Positions 5,312 through 11,717 are shown, counted from the first letter of the stretch. The stretch is DNA of 11,814 bases from Actinoallomurus sp048498315 (GCA_048498315.1 JBEHYF010000165.1:1-11814); one strand, 5' to 3'. The notes: a model not told the origin generated them from the letters alone. Program-made: numbers and translations.

Positions 5312-7819
5312 TCAGATCAGCTCCAGCGGGTCGACCTGGACGCGGACGACGTCGGCCGTCTTGCGGGCGCTGCGGGCCGCCTGGGCGGCCTTGAGGCAGC
5401 GGGCGAGCGGCACACCGCGGGCCCGCTCCACGCGGACCAGCGCCCTCTCGTGGCCGTCGCCGACCTCCACCGGACCGAGCACCTCGGCGCCGACAGGCAG
5501 CTCGGCCGCCGCCACCACCTCGCGGACCGCCTGCGGCGTGCCGGTCAGCGACGCCATCCGGACGGCGGGCGGGAAGCCGAGCTGGCGGCGTTCGGCCAGC
5601 TCACGCTCGGCGTAGGTGACCGGGTCCCAGCGGATCAGCGCCTGGACGGGCGCGAGGGCGCCGTCGGCGAGCACGACCACCGGCGCGCCCGGGCGCGCCA
5701 GCGCCGCGGCGTTCACCCAGCGGCGCAGCGCCTCCTCCCCCGCCCGCAGGTCGGCCCGGCCGAGCAGCACCCAGCCGTCGAGCAGGAGCGCCGCGGCGTA
5801 CCCCTCGTCGGGCACCGGCTCGGCGCCCGGCGTGGCCACCACGAGCGCCGGCTCGGCGCCGACCGACGCCAGCACGCCGTCGCGGCCGGACGTGCGGACC
5901 GGCACGCCCGGGAACGCCCGGCCCAGCTCCTCGGCGGTGCGCCGGGCGCCGACCACCACCGCGCGCACCTGCCCGCCCCCGCACTCGGGGCACCGCCAGG
6001 CGCCCGCGATCCGGCCGCACCAGCGGCAGTGGGGCGCGGCGTGGCCGGATGTGAGCGCGAGCGGGCCCTCGCACTCCGGGCAGCGCGCCGGCCCCCGGCA
6101 GCGGGCGCACGCCAGCGCGGGCACGTAGCCGCGCCTGGGAACCTGCACGAGCACGGGGCCGCGTTCCAGGCCCTGGCGCGCCGCGCGGAACGCCAGGTGC
6201 GGCAGCCGCGCGCTGCGCGCGGCCTCGTCCCTGGCCAGCTGGGCGTCGTCCCCGGCCGGCCGCACGAACGGCATCGTGGCGCGCAGCCGCCCGCGGTCGG
6301 GGACCAGCGGGTGCGCCCAGCCGGTCTCGACGAGCTGCGTGGCGTCGGTCGTGCGGGCGAAGCCGCCGATCAGCGCGCCGGCGCCCACCCGGTGCGCGCG
6401 CAGCGCGAGGACCTCCCGCGGATGCGGGTACGGCGCGAGCGGCTCGGCGTGCACGTCATCGCCGTCGTCCCACAGCACCACCAGGCCGAGGTCGCGCACG
6501 GGCGCGAACATCGCGGCGCGGGTGCCGACGACGACGTTCACGCCGCCGCGCAGCACCGTGAGCCAGCGGCGGTAGCGCTCCGCCGTGCCGAGCTCGGCGG
6601 TGAGCGCGACGTGGCGGCCCGGCCCGAGCTCCGCGGCCAGCGCGGCGTCGATACGGGTCACCTCGCGCCCGGCCGCCGCGACGACCACGGCGCCACGGCC
6701 GGACGCCAGCGTGGCGCCGACGGCGCGCGCGATGGCGCGCGGCCACTCCGGCCCCGGCAGCGCCGTCCAGACCGCCCGCGGCCCGCGCCCGTCCGCCAGC
6801 GCCGCCAGGAACGAGGGGCCGGCGGGATAGGCGGCCCACGGCCCGGGCTCCGGCGGGGCGTGACCGCGATCGTCCACGACGGTCTCACCGCCCGAACCCA
6901 CCGGCGACGTCCCGGTTGCCGAGGAGCCCTCCTCGCCGGCCGACTCGGCACGCTCCTCCACGGCGGCCTTGCCCGCCGAGGTCACCGGCGACGTCGTTCC
7001 GCCCGTGGTGTCCCCCACCTCGGCCGGCCGCACGCGATCGTCCGCAGCGGTCCGCGCCCCCGATCCCACCGGCGACATCGCGCGCCCCGGGGCGCCCACC
7101 AGCCCGGCCGGCTCGGCGGGCGTGCCCGTCGCGGAGGGGCTCGGCGGCCCGCCGCGCGCCGGCGAGGCACCGATACCGGGATCGTTCTCGGTGCGGGCGT
7201 GGCGCGGAGGGATGGCCAGGCGGAGCACGTCGGCGAGCGTGCCCGCGTACCGGTCGGCGACCTCGCGAGCGAGCGCGGCGATCTCCGGGGTCAGGACCGG
7301 CTCGGACGAGGTCACGCGTTCAAGGAAGGCCAGGCGTCCGGGATGGTCGCTACGGTCGGCGCGCTCGACCAGGAACCCGTCCACGAGCTGCCCGGCGAAC
7401 CGCACGCGCACCCGGCAGCCCGGCACGGCCGACTCATCCAGGTCGGCGGGGACGAGGTAGTCGAAGAGCCGGTCCAGGTGCGGCAGGGACACGTCGACGG
7501 CGACGCGTGCGACCTTGAGCCGTTCCGCGGCGCGGCGGGCCGCCTTCGTGCCCCTCCCCGACCCCTTTTTCACCGCGACCTTGCCCGGCCGCGCCCCGGG
7601 CCCGCCGGGATCACCGGAGCCGCCGGACCGCGCCCCGGATCCGCTGGACCCGCGGAGGCCGCCGGACCGGTCGGCGGTGGCGGCCCGGCCGGTCCTCCGC
7701 ACCCCGCCGGCGGGCTGGTCACCGCCGGGCTCGCGGGCGGCCGCCCGGTCGACGCGGGCGCCGAGCGGCAGCTCGCCCATGCCCGGGATCAGCTCGGTGC
7801 CCCCGCCGTCATTCGCCAC
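5312..7819 (-). CDS. priA: Replication restart protein PriA (helicase-motif-less actinobacterial type)
   Basis: The 835-residue protein is recognised by the 3'-DNA-binding domain (VARVAVDVSLPHLDRLFDYL, 103-122) and a zinc-binding module with eight cysteines (C571, C574, C580, C583, C598, C601, C610, C613). It also has a PriA-type C-terminus with a conserved RRQLGFPPAVRMASL (744-758). PriA normally rebuilds replication forks by loading DnaB. Here the Walker A position holds LPGPEWP instead of a GxGKT loop, and the DExH position reads LWDDGDD, so ATP-driven helicase activity is not expected; this is known for actinobacterial PriA. Odd features are an Arg/Gly/Ser-rich N-terminal extension of about 100 residues and a 28-residue tandem-repeat insert (about 212-325) between the N-terminal and helicase-like domains. 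The GTG at 7819 is the earliest start; its ribosome binding site is weak and the ATG at codon 14 (7780) is an alternative. Confidence 0.93.
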   Translation of the reverse strand: MANDGGGTELIPGMGELPLGARVDRAAAREPGGDQPAGGVRRTGRAATADRSGGLRGSSGSGARSGGSGDPGGPGARPGKVAVKKGSGRGTKAARRAAERLKVARVAVDVSLPHLDRLFDYLVPADLDESAVPGCRVRVRFAGQLVDGFLVERADRSDHPGRLAFLERVTSSEPVLTPEIAALAREVADRYAGTLADVLRLAIPPRHARTENDPGIGASPARGGPPSPSATGTPAEPAGLVGAPGRAMSPVGSGARTAADDRVRPAEVGDTTGGTTSPVTSAGKAAVEERAESAGEEGSSATGTSPVGSGGETVVDDRGHAPPEPGPWAAYPAGPSFLAALADGRGPRAVWTALPGPEWPRAIARAVGATLASGRGAVVVAAAGREVTRIDAALAAELGPGRHVALTAELGTAERYRRWLTVLRGGVNVVVGTRAAMFAPVRDLGLVVLWDDGDDVHAEPLAPYPHPREVLALRAHRVGAGALIGGFARTTDATQLVETGWAHPLVPDRGRLRATMPFVRPAGDDAQLARDEAARSARLPHLAFRAARQGLERGPVLVQVPRRGYVPALACARCRGPARCPECEGPLALTSGHAAPHCRWCGRIAGAWRCPECGGGQVRAVVVGARRTAEELGRAFPGVPVRTSGRDGVLASVGAEPALVVATPGAEPVPDEGYAAALLLDGWVLLGRADLRAGEEALRRWVNAAALARPGAPVVVLADGALAPVQALIRWDPVTYAERELAERRQLGFPPAVRMASLTGTPQAVREVVAAAELPVGAEVLGPVEVGDGHERALVRVERARGVPLARCLKAAQAARSARKTADVVRVQVDPLELI
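6845..7078 (-). repeat. In-frame 84-bp (28-aa) tandem repeat inside priA
   Basis: The plus-strand block CACCGGCGACGT/CACCGGCGACAT occurs at 6899-6910, 6983-6994 and 7067-7078, exactly 84 bp apart. It encodes units beginning MSPVGSGARTAADDR (residue 248), TSPVTSAGKAAVEER (276) and TSPVGSGGETVVDDR (304). The third unit is cut to about 22 residues. The units are diverged at DNA level but in register, are rich in Ser, Gly, Ala and acidic residues, and are predicted disordered. Confidence 0.88.
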
Positions 7820-7854
7820 GGTCCCGTACTACCAGACCGCGGCGACCGCCCGCT

Positions 7855-7886
7855 GACACCGAACCCGGCCGTGTGGACACCGAACC
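7855..7886. repeat. Direct repeat, 21-bp period, upstream of priA
   Basis: GACACCGAACC is present exactly at 7855-7865 and 7876-7886, a 21-bp spacing (two DNA turns), 36-67 bp upstream of the priA start codon. Two same-face copies at promoter distance could be a regulator-binding site for priA. No known consensus was recognised. Confidence 0.6.
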
Positions 7887-8066
7887 GGGGGCCGGGCTGG
7901 GCGAGCGCCGGCCGGGGCACGCGCCGCAGCACGGCCACCGCGAGCCTGCGACATGCCAGGGGCGTCGGGACATGTCCGGCCACGGCGCGTAGGGGCCTGC
8001 GGGACCTGCCGGGCGTCCGAGGTGCGCGCGGCCGTCACCCGCTCCGGCACGACCATGCGCCACGCG

Positions 8067-8240
8067 TCAACGACGAATTCGCATCTCCGCCTGGCCGGGC
8101 GCGGCTATCCGGGCCACCACCCGGTTGAAACGCCGGCCGGAGACCCGGGGCATGCGGACCCCGGCCGGCTCGGCCCCGGCGAGCGCCGTGCGTTCCCCCT
8201 TCGGAACGGCGAGCCCCATGAACTCCGCGTCCTTGGACAT
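8067..8240 (-). CDS. Small hypothetical protein, 57 aa (tentative)
   Basis: Starting at the ATG at 8240 the frame encodes MSKDAEFMGLAVPKGERTAL and ends AEMRIRR. It contains a basic segment around VSGRRFNRVVARI. By hand count the GC content of codon positions 1/2/3 is roughly 75/58/86 percent, the order expected for a coding frame in this genome, though less extreme than in the housekeeping genes. A GTG at 8252 would add four residues; GGGTGA lies just before it, but the spacing is short, and no good Shine-Dalgarno precedes the ATG. I recognise no family, signal peptide or membrane helix. It could be a decayed gene fragment or chance. Confidence 0.3.
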   Translation of the reverse strand: MSKDAEFMGLAVPKGERTALAGAEPAGVRMPRVSGRRFNRVVARIAAPGQAEMRIRR

Positions 8241-8386
8241 CGCGATGCACACGATTCACCCGACACGGAATTCGACACGGTCCCTGAATCAGATGTTCTT
8301 CGGTACACGGCAGGGACGCGCGAGCCGTCGAACGGCCGTCACCATCGGCCGTCCGCCTTTCCCGGCGCGGTTCAGCCACCGGCCAC

Positions 8387-8611
8387 TCAGCCGGCGACCG
8401 GGTCCTCCTGTGCCGATGACTCCGATTCGCCCGACGCCGCCGACGGCGCGGCCGCGCTCTCGCGCGCCCGCGTGCGGCCCGGCGGCCCGTCCGAAGCGTG
8501 GCGGCGTTCCAGCCGTGCGGCGACCGCGAGGGCGCGCAGGGACCGCGACCTGACCGGACGGTGCTCGGAGTATTCGGCGGTGGTACGGCGGGAAGGAATG
8601 CTGCTGCTCAT
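8387..8611 (-). CDS. Small hypothetical protein, 74 aa
   Basis: The ATG at 8611-8609 is preceded by a strong Shine-Dalgarno (GGAGG, 8 nt spacer), the clearest ribosome binding site in the interval. The product starts MSSSIPSRRTTAEYSEHRPV. It continues with an Arg/Ala/Leu-rich stretch that could form an amphipathic helix (SRSLRALAVAARLERRHAS, 22-40) and ends in a Ser/Ala/Glu-rich acidic tail (51-74). There is no cysteine, tryptophan or hydrophobic membrane span. About 85 percent of codons end in G or C. A dyad lies about 30 nt upstream of the ATG. It lies downstream of the P450 gene on the same strand but beyond a terminator-like hairpin, so it is probably transcribed separately. No family was recognised; the frame stays open to 8893, but that longer version would run through the hairpin and lacks a ribosome binding site. 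Confidence 0.6.
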   Translation of the reverse strand: MSSSIPSRRTTAEYSEHRPVRSRSLRALAVAARLERRHASDGPPGRTRARESAAAPSAASGESESSAQEDPVAG

Positions 8612-8642
8612 CCGTGCGTCCTCCGGGAACGATGTGACGTTC

Positions 8643-8659
8643 GGTGGCCTTGGGCCGCC
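8643..8659. promoter_or_regulatory. Dyad in the leader of the 74-aa gene
   Basis: GGTGGCC-TTG-GGCCGCC is an inverted repeat with 7-bp arms and one mismatch, centred about 40 bp upstream of the ATG at 8611. It could be an operator or a small leader hairpin. No consensus was recognised. Confidence 0.35.
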
Positions 8660-8714
8660 TTCAAGTGATACTCCACAGCACAAGATCAGTCGGCGATATT
8701 CCGGCGATCCTTCG

Positions 8715-8743
8715 CGGTGGCCGGTGTCGCTGCGCCACCGGCC
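8715..8743. repeat. Two mutually exclusive hairpins upstream of the 74-aa gene
   Basis: GGCCGGTG (8719-8726) and CACCGGCC (8736-8743) form a perfect 8-bp stem with a 9-nt loop. CGGTGG (8715-8720) and CCACCG (8735-8740) form a competing 6-bp stem using overlapping bases. This could be an operator or an RNA structure. Confidence 0.4.
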
Positions 8744-8828
8744 GTCCCCCCGGGCCCGCGTGTGCTTTTCGGGCATGCGTAAACAGTCCGGATCGGCCAC
8801 TCGGACGCGGGGACACCGGCGCAGGAAA

Positions 8829-8857
8829 CACATTACGGCGCTATTGCCGTGAATGTG
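8829..8857 (-). terminator. Terminator after the P450 gene
   Basis: On the minus strand CACATT(C)ACGGC pairs with GCCGTAATGTG: 11 bp with one bulged C, a 6-nt loop, and a short TTT run right after the stem. It begins 13 nt after the P450 TAA stop. Position, stem strength and T-run fit an intrinsic terminator, separating the P450 from the small genes downstream. Confidence 0.7.
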
Positions 8858-8870
8858 CGTTAAATCCTCT

Positions 8871-10166
8871 TTACGCGTCGTTCGCGGGATCAATCAGGTG
8901 TCTCCCGCTCGACCGTCCCCGGCATATCGGAATGGCCGAAGACGGCTGTCCGGGCGGGTCAGACGGCGTGAAGGTGACCGGCAACCGCACGGGACCGCGC
9001 AGGCCGACGGCCGGACGCCGCAGCTCGGCGTACGGCAGGACGGGCGCCAGGCCGGGAAGCCGGCGCAGCACGGAACCGATCGCGATCCGGCCCTCCAGGC
9101 GGGCGAGCGGCGCACCGAGGCAATAGTGCGCGCCGTGCCCGAACGCCAGGTGCGGATTGTCCGGCCTGGTGACATCCAGGCGGTCGGGATCGGGGAACTC
9201 CGCCGGGTCGCGGTCGGCGATCGCGGTGGCGATGACGACGGTCGCACCCCGGGGGATCGGCCGGCCGCCGATCTCCAGGTCCTCGGCGGCGACCCGGACG
9301 ACGCCCGGGTTCACCGGCCCGTCGTACCGCAGGAACTCCTCGATCGCGTTCGGCAGCAGCCGGGGGTCGTCGCGCAGCAGCTTCAGCTGGTCGGGATGGG
9401 CGAGCAGCGCCGCGATGCCGTTGCCGATCAGGTGGACGGTCGTGACGTAGCCGGCGACGAGCAGCAGGAACGCCATCGCGACCAGCTCCTCCTCGTCCAG
9501 CCGGCCCTCGTCGTCACGGGCGGCGATCAGGGCGCTGAGCAGGTCGCCGGCGGGCCGGTGCCGCTTGGCGGCAAGCAGTCCCTCGAGATAGGTCCACATG
9601 TGCCGCCACGCTCGTTCGGCCGCCGGGTCGGGACGGTCCGGACTCTGGGCGAGCATGACATCCGCCCATTCCTGGAAGCCGCCGCGGTCGTCCGCCGGCA
9701 CCCCGAGCAGCTCGCCGATCACCGTGACCGGCAGGGGCAGCGCGAGGTCCTCGATCAGGTCGGCGCGGCCGAGGGGCACGATGGCGTCGAGCAGCCGGTC
9801 GGTGATCTGCTGCACGCGCGGTGCGAGCCCGGCGACGCGCCGCGCGGTGAACGCCTTCGACACCAGGCGGCGCAGCCGCGCGTGGTCGGGCGTGTCGACG
9901 CGGATCATGCTGCGCAGCACGCTCCGGCGGCCGGCCGGCACCTGGTCCAGCAGCCGCGTGTCGTCCGCCTCGCGAAGGTCGCTGGTCAGCCGCGGATCGG
10001 CGAACGCCTCCAGCGCGTCTTCGTACCGGGTGACCAGATACGCCTGGATCCCGCGCGCCATCACGACGCGGCGGACGGGACCGTCCTCGCGCAGCCGCCG
10101 GTAGAACGGGAACGGATCGGCCTCGAAGGCCGGATTCCCGTAGGGAAACGCGATCGGCTCGCCCAT
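8871..10166 (-). CDS. Cytochrome P450
   Basis: This 431-residue soluble bacterial class I P450 (CYP107-like in overall appearance; family assignment is inference) is a haem-thiolate monooxygenase of unknown substrate. Motifs: C-helix DTPDHARLRRLVSKAF (91-106) with the HxxxR pair His95/Arg99, I-helix LLLVAGYVTTVHLIG (234-248), K-helix ExxR at Glu277-Arg280 (EEFLR), and haem loop HLAFGHGAHYCLGAPLARLE with Cys349. In the I-helix the acidic residue usual before the conserved Thr242 is Val241, which is atypical. Family homology ends near residue 399; a 32-residue tail of unusual sequence follows. The ATG at 10166 begins a normal MGEPIAFPYGNPAFEADPF N-terminus, with a G-rich stretch upstream as ribosome binding site. 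No ferredoxin or reductase gene is adjacent, so partners must be elsewhere. Strong hairpins on both sides suggest a single-gene transcript inserted between metK and priA. Confidence 0.93.
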   Translation of the reverse strand: MGEPIAFPYGNPAFEADPFPFYRRLREDGPVRRVVMARGIQAYLVTRYEDALEAFADPRLTSDLREADDTRLLDQVPAGRRSVLRSMIRVDTPDHARLRRLVSKAFTARRVAGLAPRVQQITDRLLDAIVPLGRADLIEDLALPLPVTVIGELLGVPADDRGGFQEWADVMLAQSPDRPDPAAERAWRHMWTYLEGLLAAKRHRPAGDLLSALIAARDDEGRLDEEELVAMAFLLLVAGYVTTVHLIGNGIAALLAHPDQLKLLRDDPRLLPNAIEEFLRYDGPVNPGVVRVAAEDLEIGGRPIPRGATVVIATAIADRDPAEFPDPDRLDVTRPDNPHLAFGHGAHYCLGAPLARLEGRIAIGSVLRRLPGLAPVLPYAELRRPAVGLRGPVRLPVTFTPSDPPGQPSSAIPICRGRSSGRHLIDPANDA

Positions 10167-10289
10167 CCGGCACCCCCCGTACGCCGGTGCGGCACCCCGC
10201 GGCACGTGATCGCCCGCTGCAGGGGTTGCGCCTGCCCCCGGACATCCCTGGGTGTGCCCCGCCGACCGGCGTGCGAAGCATCGACGCTG

Positions 10290-10328
10290 CGGGGCCGCCC
10301 GGAACGCCTTGCATCCCGGGCGGCCCCG
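10290..10328. terminator. Very strong hairpin between metK and the P450 gene
   Basis: CGGGGCCGCCCGG (10290-10302) and CCGGGCGGCCCCG (10316-10328) form a perfect 13-bp GC-only stem with a 13-nt loop. There is no U-tract. It lies 79-117 nt downstream of the metK stop and 124 nt upstream of the P450 start, so it probably insulates the P450 from metK transcription. The stretch 10167-10289 should then hold the P450 promoter, but I see no clear hexamers there. Confidence 0.6.
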
Positions 10329-10376
10329 GAGCTCACGTCATGAGCCATCCGCGGGCGTCGGACCGCCGCGCCCATG

Positions 10377-10399
10377 CCGGCGCGGGCCTTACCCGCCGG
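10377..10399 (-). terminator. First metK terminator candidate
   Basis: CCGGCGCGGG (10377-10386) pairs with CCCGCCGG (10392-10399): 8 bp with a 2-nt bulge and a 5-nt loop. It starts 7 nt after the metK stop. No U-run follows. With the stronger hairpin at 10290-10328 it makes a tandem termination region. Confidence 0.5.
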
Positions 10400-10406
10400 G
10401 ACACTC

Positions 10407-11600
10407 TCAGAGGCCGACGGCCTCGCGCAGCGCGTCAGCGCGGTACGTGGTCTCCCACGAGAAGTCGGGCTCCTCACGGCCGAAGTGGCCGTAGGCGGCG
10501 GTCTGGGAGTAGATCGGGCGGAGCAGGTCGAGGTCGCGGATGATCGCGGCCGGCCGCAGGTCGAACACCTGGAGCACGGCCTCCCTGATCTTCTCGGCCG
10601 GAACCTTCTCGGTGCCGAAGGCCTCGATGAACAGGCCGACCGGGTGCGCCTTGCCGATCGCGTACGCGACCTGGGCCTCGCAGCGGTCAGCGAGCCCGGC
10701 GGCGACGACGTTCTTGGCGACCCAGCGCATGGCGTAGGCGGCCGAGCGGTCGACCTTGGAGGGGTCCTTGCCGGAGAAGGCGCCCCCGCCGTGCCGGGCC
10801 ATGCCGCCATAGGTGTCGACGATGATCTTGCGGCCGGTCAGGCCCGCGTCGCCCATCGGGCCGCCGATCTCGAAGCGCCCGGTGGGGTTCACGAGGAGCT
10901 TGTAGCCGTCGCTGTCGATCTCCAGCTCCTTCAGGACCGGATCGACGACATGCTCCTTGATGTCGGGGGTGAGCAGGTCGCTCAGGCTGATGTCGGGGGC
11001 GTGCTGGGACGAGACGACGACGGTGTCGAGCCGCACCGGGCGGTCGCCGTCGTACTCGATCGTGACCTGGGTCTTGCCGTCGGGCCGCAGGTACGGCACG
11101 ACGCCGTCGTTGCGCACCGCCGACAGGCGGCGGGCCAGCCGGTGCGCGATGGTGATCGGCAGCGGCATCAGCTCCGGCGTCTCGCGGCAGGCGTAGCCGA
11201 ACATCATGCCCTGGTCGCCGGCGCCCTGGCGGTCGAGTTCGTCGGCGATCTGGCCGGCACGCGCCTCGTACGCGTCGTCGACGCCCTGTGCGATGTCGGG
11301 CGACTGCGCCCCGATCGAGACGGACACGCCGCACGAGTGCCCGTCGAAGCCCTTGCTGGAGGAGTCGTAACCGATGTCGAGGATCTTCTCCCGGATGACG
11401 CCGGGGATGTCGACGTAGGTCTCGGTGGTCACCTCACCCGCGACGTGCACCTGACCGGTCGTGATCATCGTTTCGACGGCGACGCGGCTGCGCGCGTCGT
11501 CCTTGAGCATCGCGTCGAGAATCGCGTCGCTGATCTGGTCGGCGATCTTGTCGGGGTGACCTTCGGTCACTGACTCTGAGGTGAACAGGCGACGAGACAC
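10407..11600 (-). CDS. metK: S-adenosylmethionine synthetase
   Basis: Makes S-adenosylmethionine from methionine and ATP; a cytosolic tetramer needing Mg and K ions in known homologues. The 397-residue product matches the usual 385-405. Motifs: TSESVTEGHPDKIADQISDA with catalytic His15, signature GAGDQGMMFGYA (126-137), and GGGAFSGKDPSKVDRSAAY (271-289) with the phosphate-binding loop and Lys278. The GTG at 11600-11598 is chosen because AAGGAG lies nine bases upstream and the protein then starts at the conserved SRRLFTSESVTEGHPDK. The frame stays open 32 codons further up, but that extension is not conserved-looking and crosses the leader. It follows coaBC on the same strand after 117 bp. Its product is the methyl donor used by RsmB in this window. 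Confidence 0.98.
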   Translation of the reverse strand: MSRRLFTSESVTEGHPDKIADQISDAILDAMLKDDARSRVAVETMITTGQVHVAGEVTTETYVDIPGVIREKILDIGYDSSSKGFDGHSCGVSVSIGAQSPDIAQGVDDAYEARAGQIADELDRQGAGDQGMMFGYACRETPELMPLPITIAHRLARRLSAVRNDGVVPYLRPDGKTQVTIEYDGDRPVRLDTVVVSSQHAPDISLSDLLTPDIKEHVVDPVLKELEIDSDGYKLLVNPTGRFEIGGPMGDAGLTGRKIIVDTYGGMARHGGGAFSGKDPSKVDRSAAYAMRWVAKNVVAAGLADRCEAQVAYAIGKAHPVGLFIEAFGTEKVPAEKIREAVLQVFDLRPAAIIRDLDLLRPIYSQTAAYGHFGREEPDFSWETTYRADALREAVGL

Positions 11601-11615
11601 GTACGTGGACTCCTT

Positions 11616-11675
11616 GCAGCGGCTGCTGACTGACGTAGCAGGACGGACTAGCGGCTTTTCGGTGGCGCAGTCTAG
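11616..11675 (-). promoter_or_regulatory. metK leader: candidate -10 and hairpin next to the ribosome binding site
   Basis: TAGACT (11675-11670) fits the actinobacterial -10 pattern, giving a leader of about 60 nt; no good -35 is visible. GCAGC-C-GCTGC (11626-11616) is a short palindrome immediately 5' of the AAGGAG Shine-Dalgarno (11615-11610), and could influence ribosome access. The leader is too short for any SAM riboswitch class I know, and none was recognised. Confidence 0.35.
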
Positions 11676-11717
11676 CGGGCAGGTGCCGGCGCACATGCCG
11701 ACGTACGCCGAGTGACT

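Larger units (their letters stand above)
7820..8870. other. Accessory interval between priA and the P450 gene
   Basis: About 1.05 kb separates the priA start from the P450 stop. Two small minus-strand reading frames (8067-8240 and 8387-8611) and several dyads are listed separately. In 7820-8066 I see no convincing gene, only a direct repeat (7855-7886) and the palindrome GGACATGTCC (7968-7977). The part 8612-8870 is AT-richer than the surroundings and looks regulatory. No transposase, integrase or attachment-site signature was found. Confidence 0.6.

Noticed and set aside
7951..7977. Paired GACATG motifs with the palindrome GGACATGTCC
   Set aside because: Resemblance to eukaryotic response elements is meaningless here. 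A single 10-bp palindrome in GC-rich DNA is within chance expectation and no bacterial consensus was recognised.
5450..8128. Long plus-strand open frame opposite priA (892 codons)
   Set aside because: It is the mirror of the GC-rich priA codons, with Arg/Gly/His-rich translation, no motif and no ribosome binding site. The minus strand has clear PriA domains.
8285..8343. 18-codon minus-strand frame encoding MVTAVRRLARPCRVPKNI
   Set aside because: It starts ATGGTGACGGCC with only a loose AAGG about 10 nt upstream and has several rare-ending codons. A frame this short occurs readily by chance.
7953..8852. Plus-strand open frame of 299 codons across the accessory interval
   Set aside because: Composition is low-complexity and no motif is visible. 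It crosses the P450 terminator and lies opposite the better-supported 74-aa gene.
8387..8893. Longer 168-residue version of the 74-aa gene
   Set aside because: Its start lies inside the P450 3' end and it reads through the terminator hairpin. The strong GGAGG site fits only the ATG at 8611.
10219..10235. GCAGG-N7-CCTGC dyad upstream of the P450
   Set aside because: Five-base arms in very GC-rich DNA are common, and competing GGGG/CCCC pairings exist. It is not worth a separate feature.
10167..10406. Tiny P450-associated RiPP precursor (MxYxH-type pentapeptide) upstream of the P450
   Set aside because: I read the minus strand between metK and the P450 and found no short frame with a Tyr-x-His end. 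The frames there either run into the P450 in another phase or stop after two codons.
11601..11717. SAM riboswitch upstream of metK
   Set aside because: The leader from the candidate -10 is only about 60 nt and shows no recognisable SAM aptamer, only a short palindrome next to the ribosome binding site.
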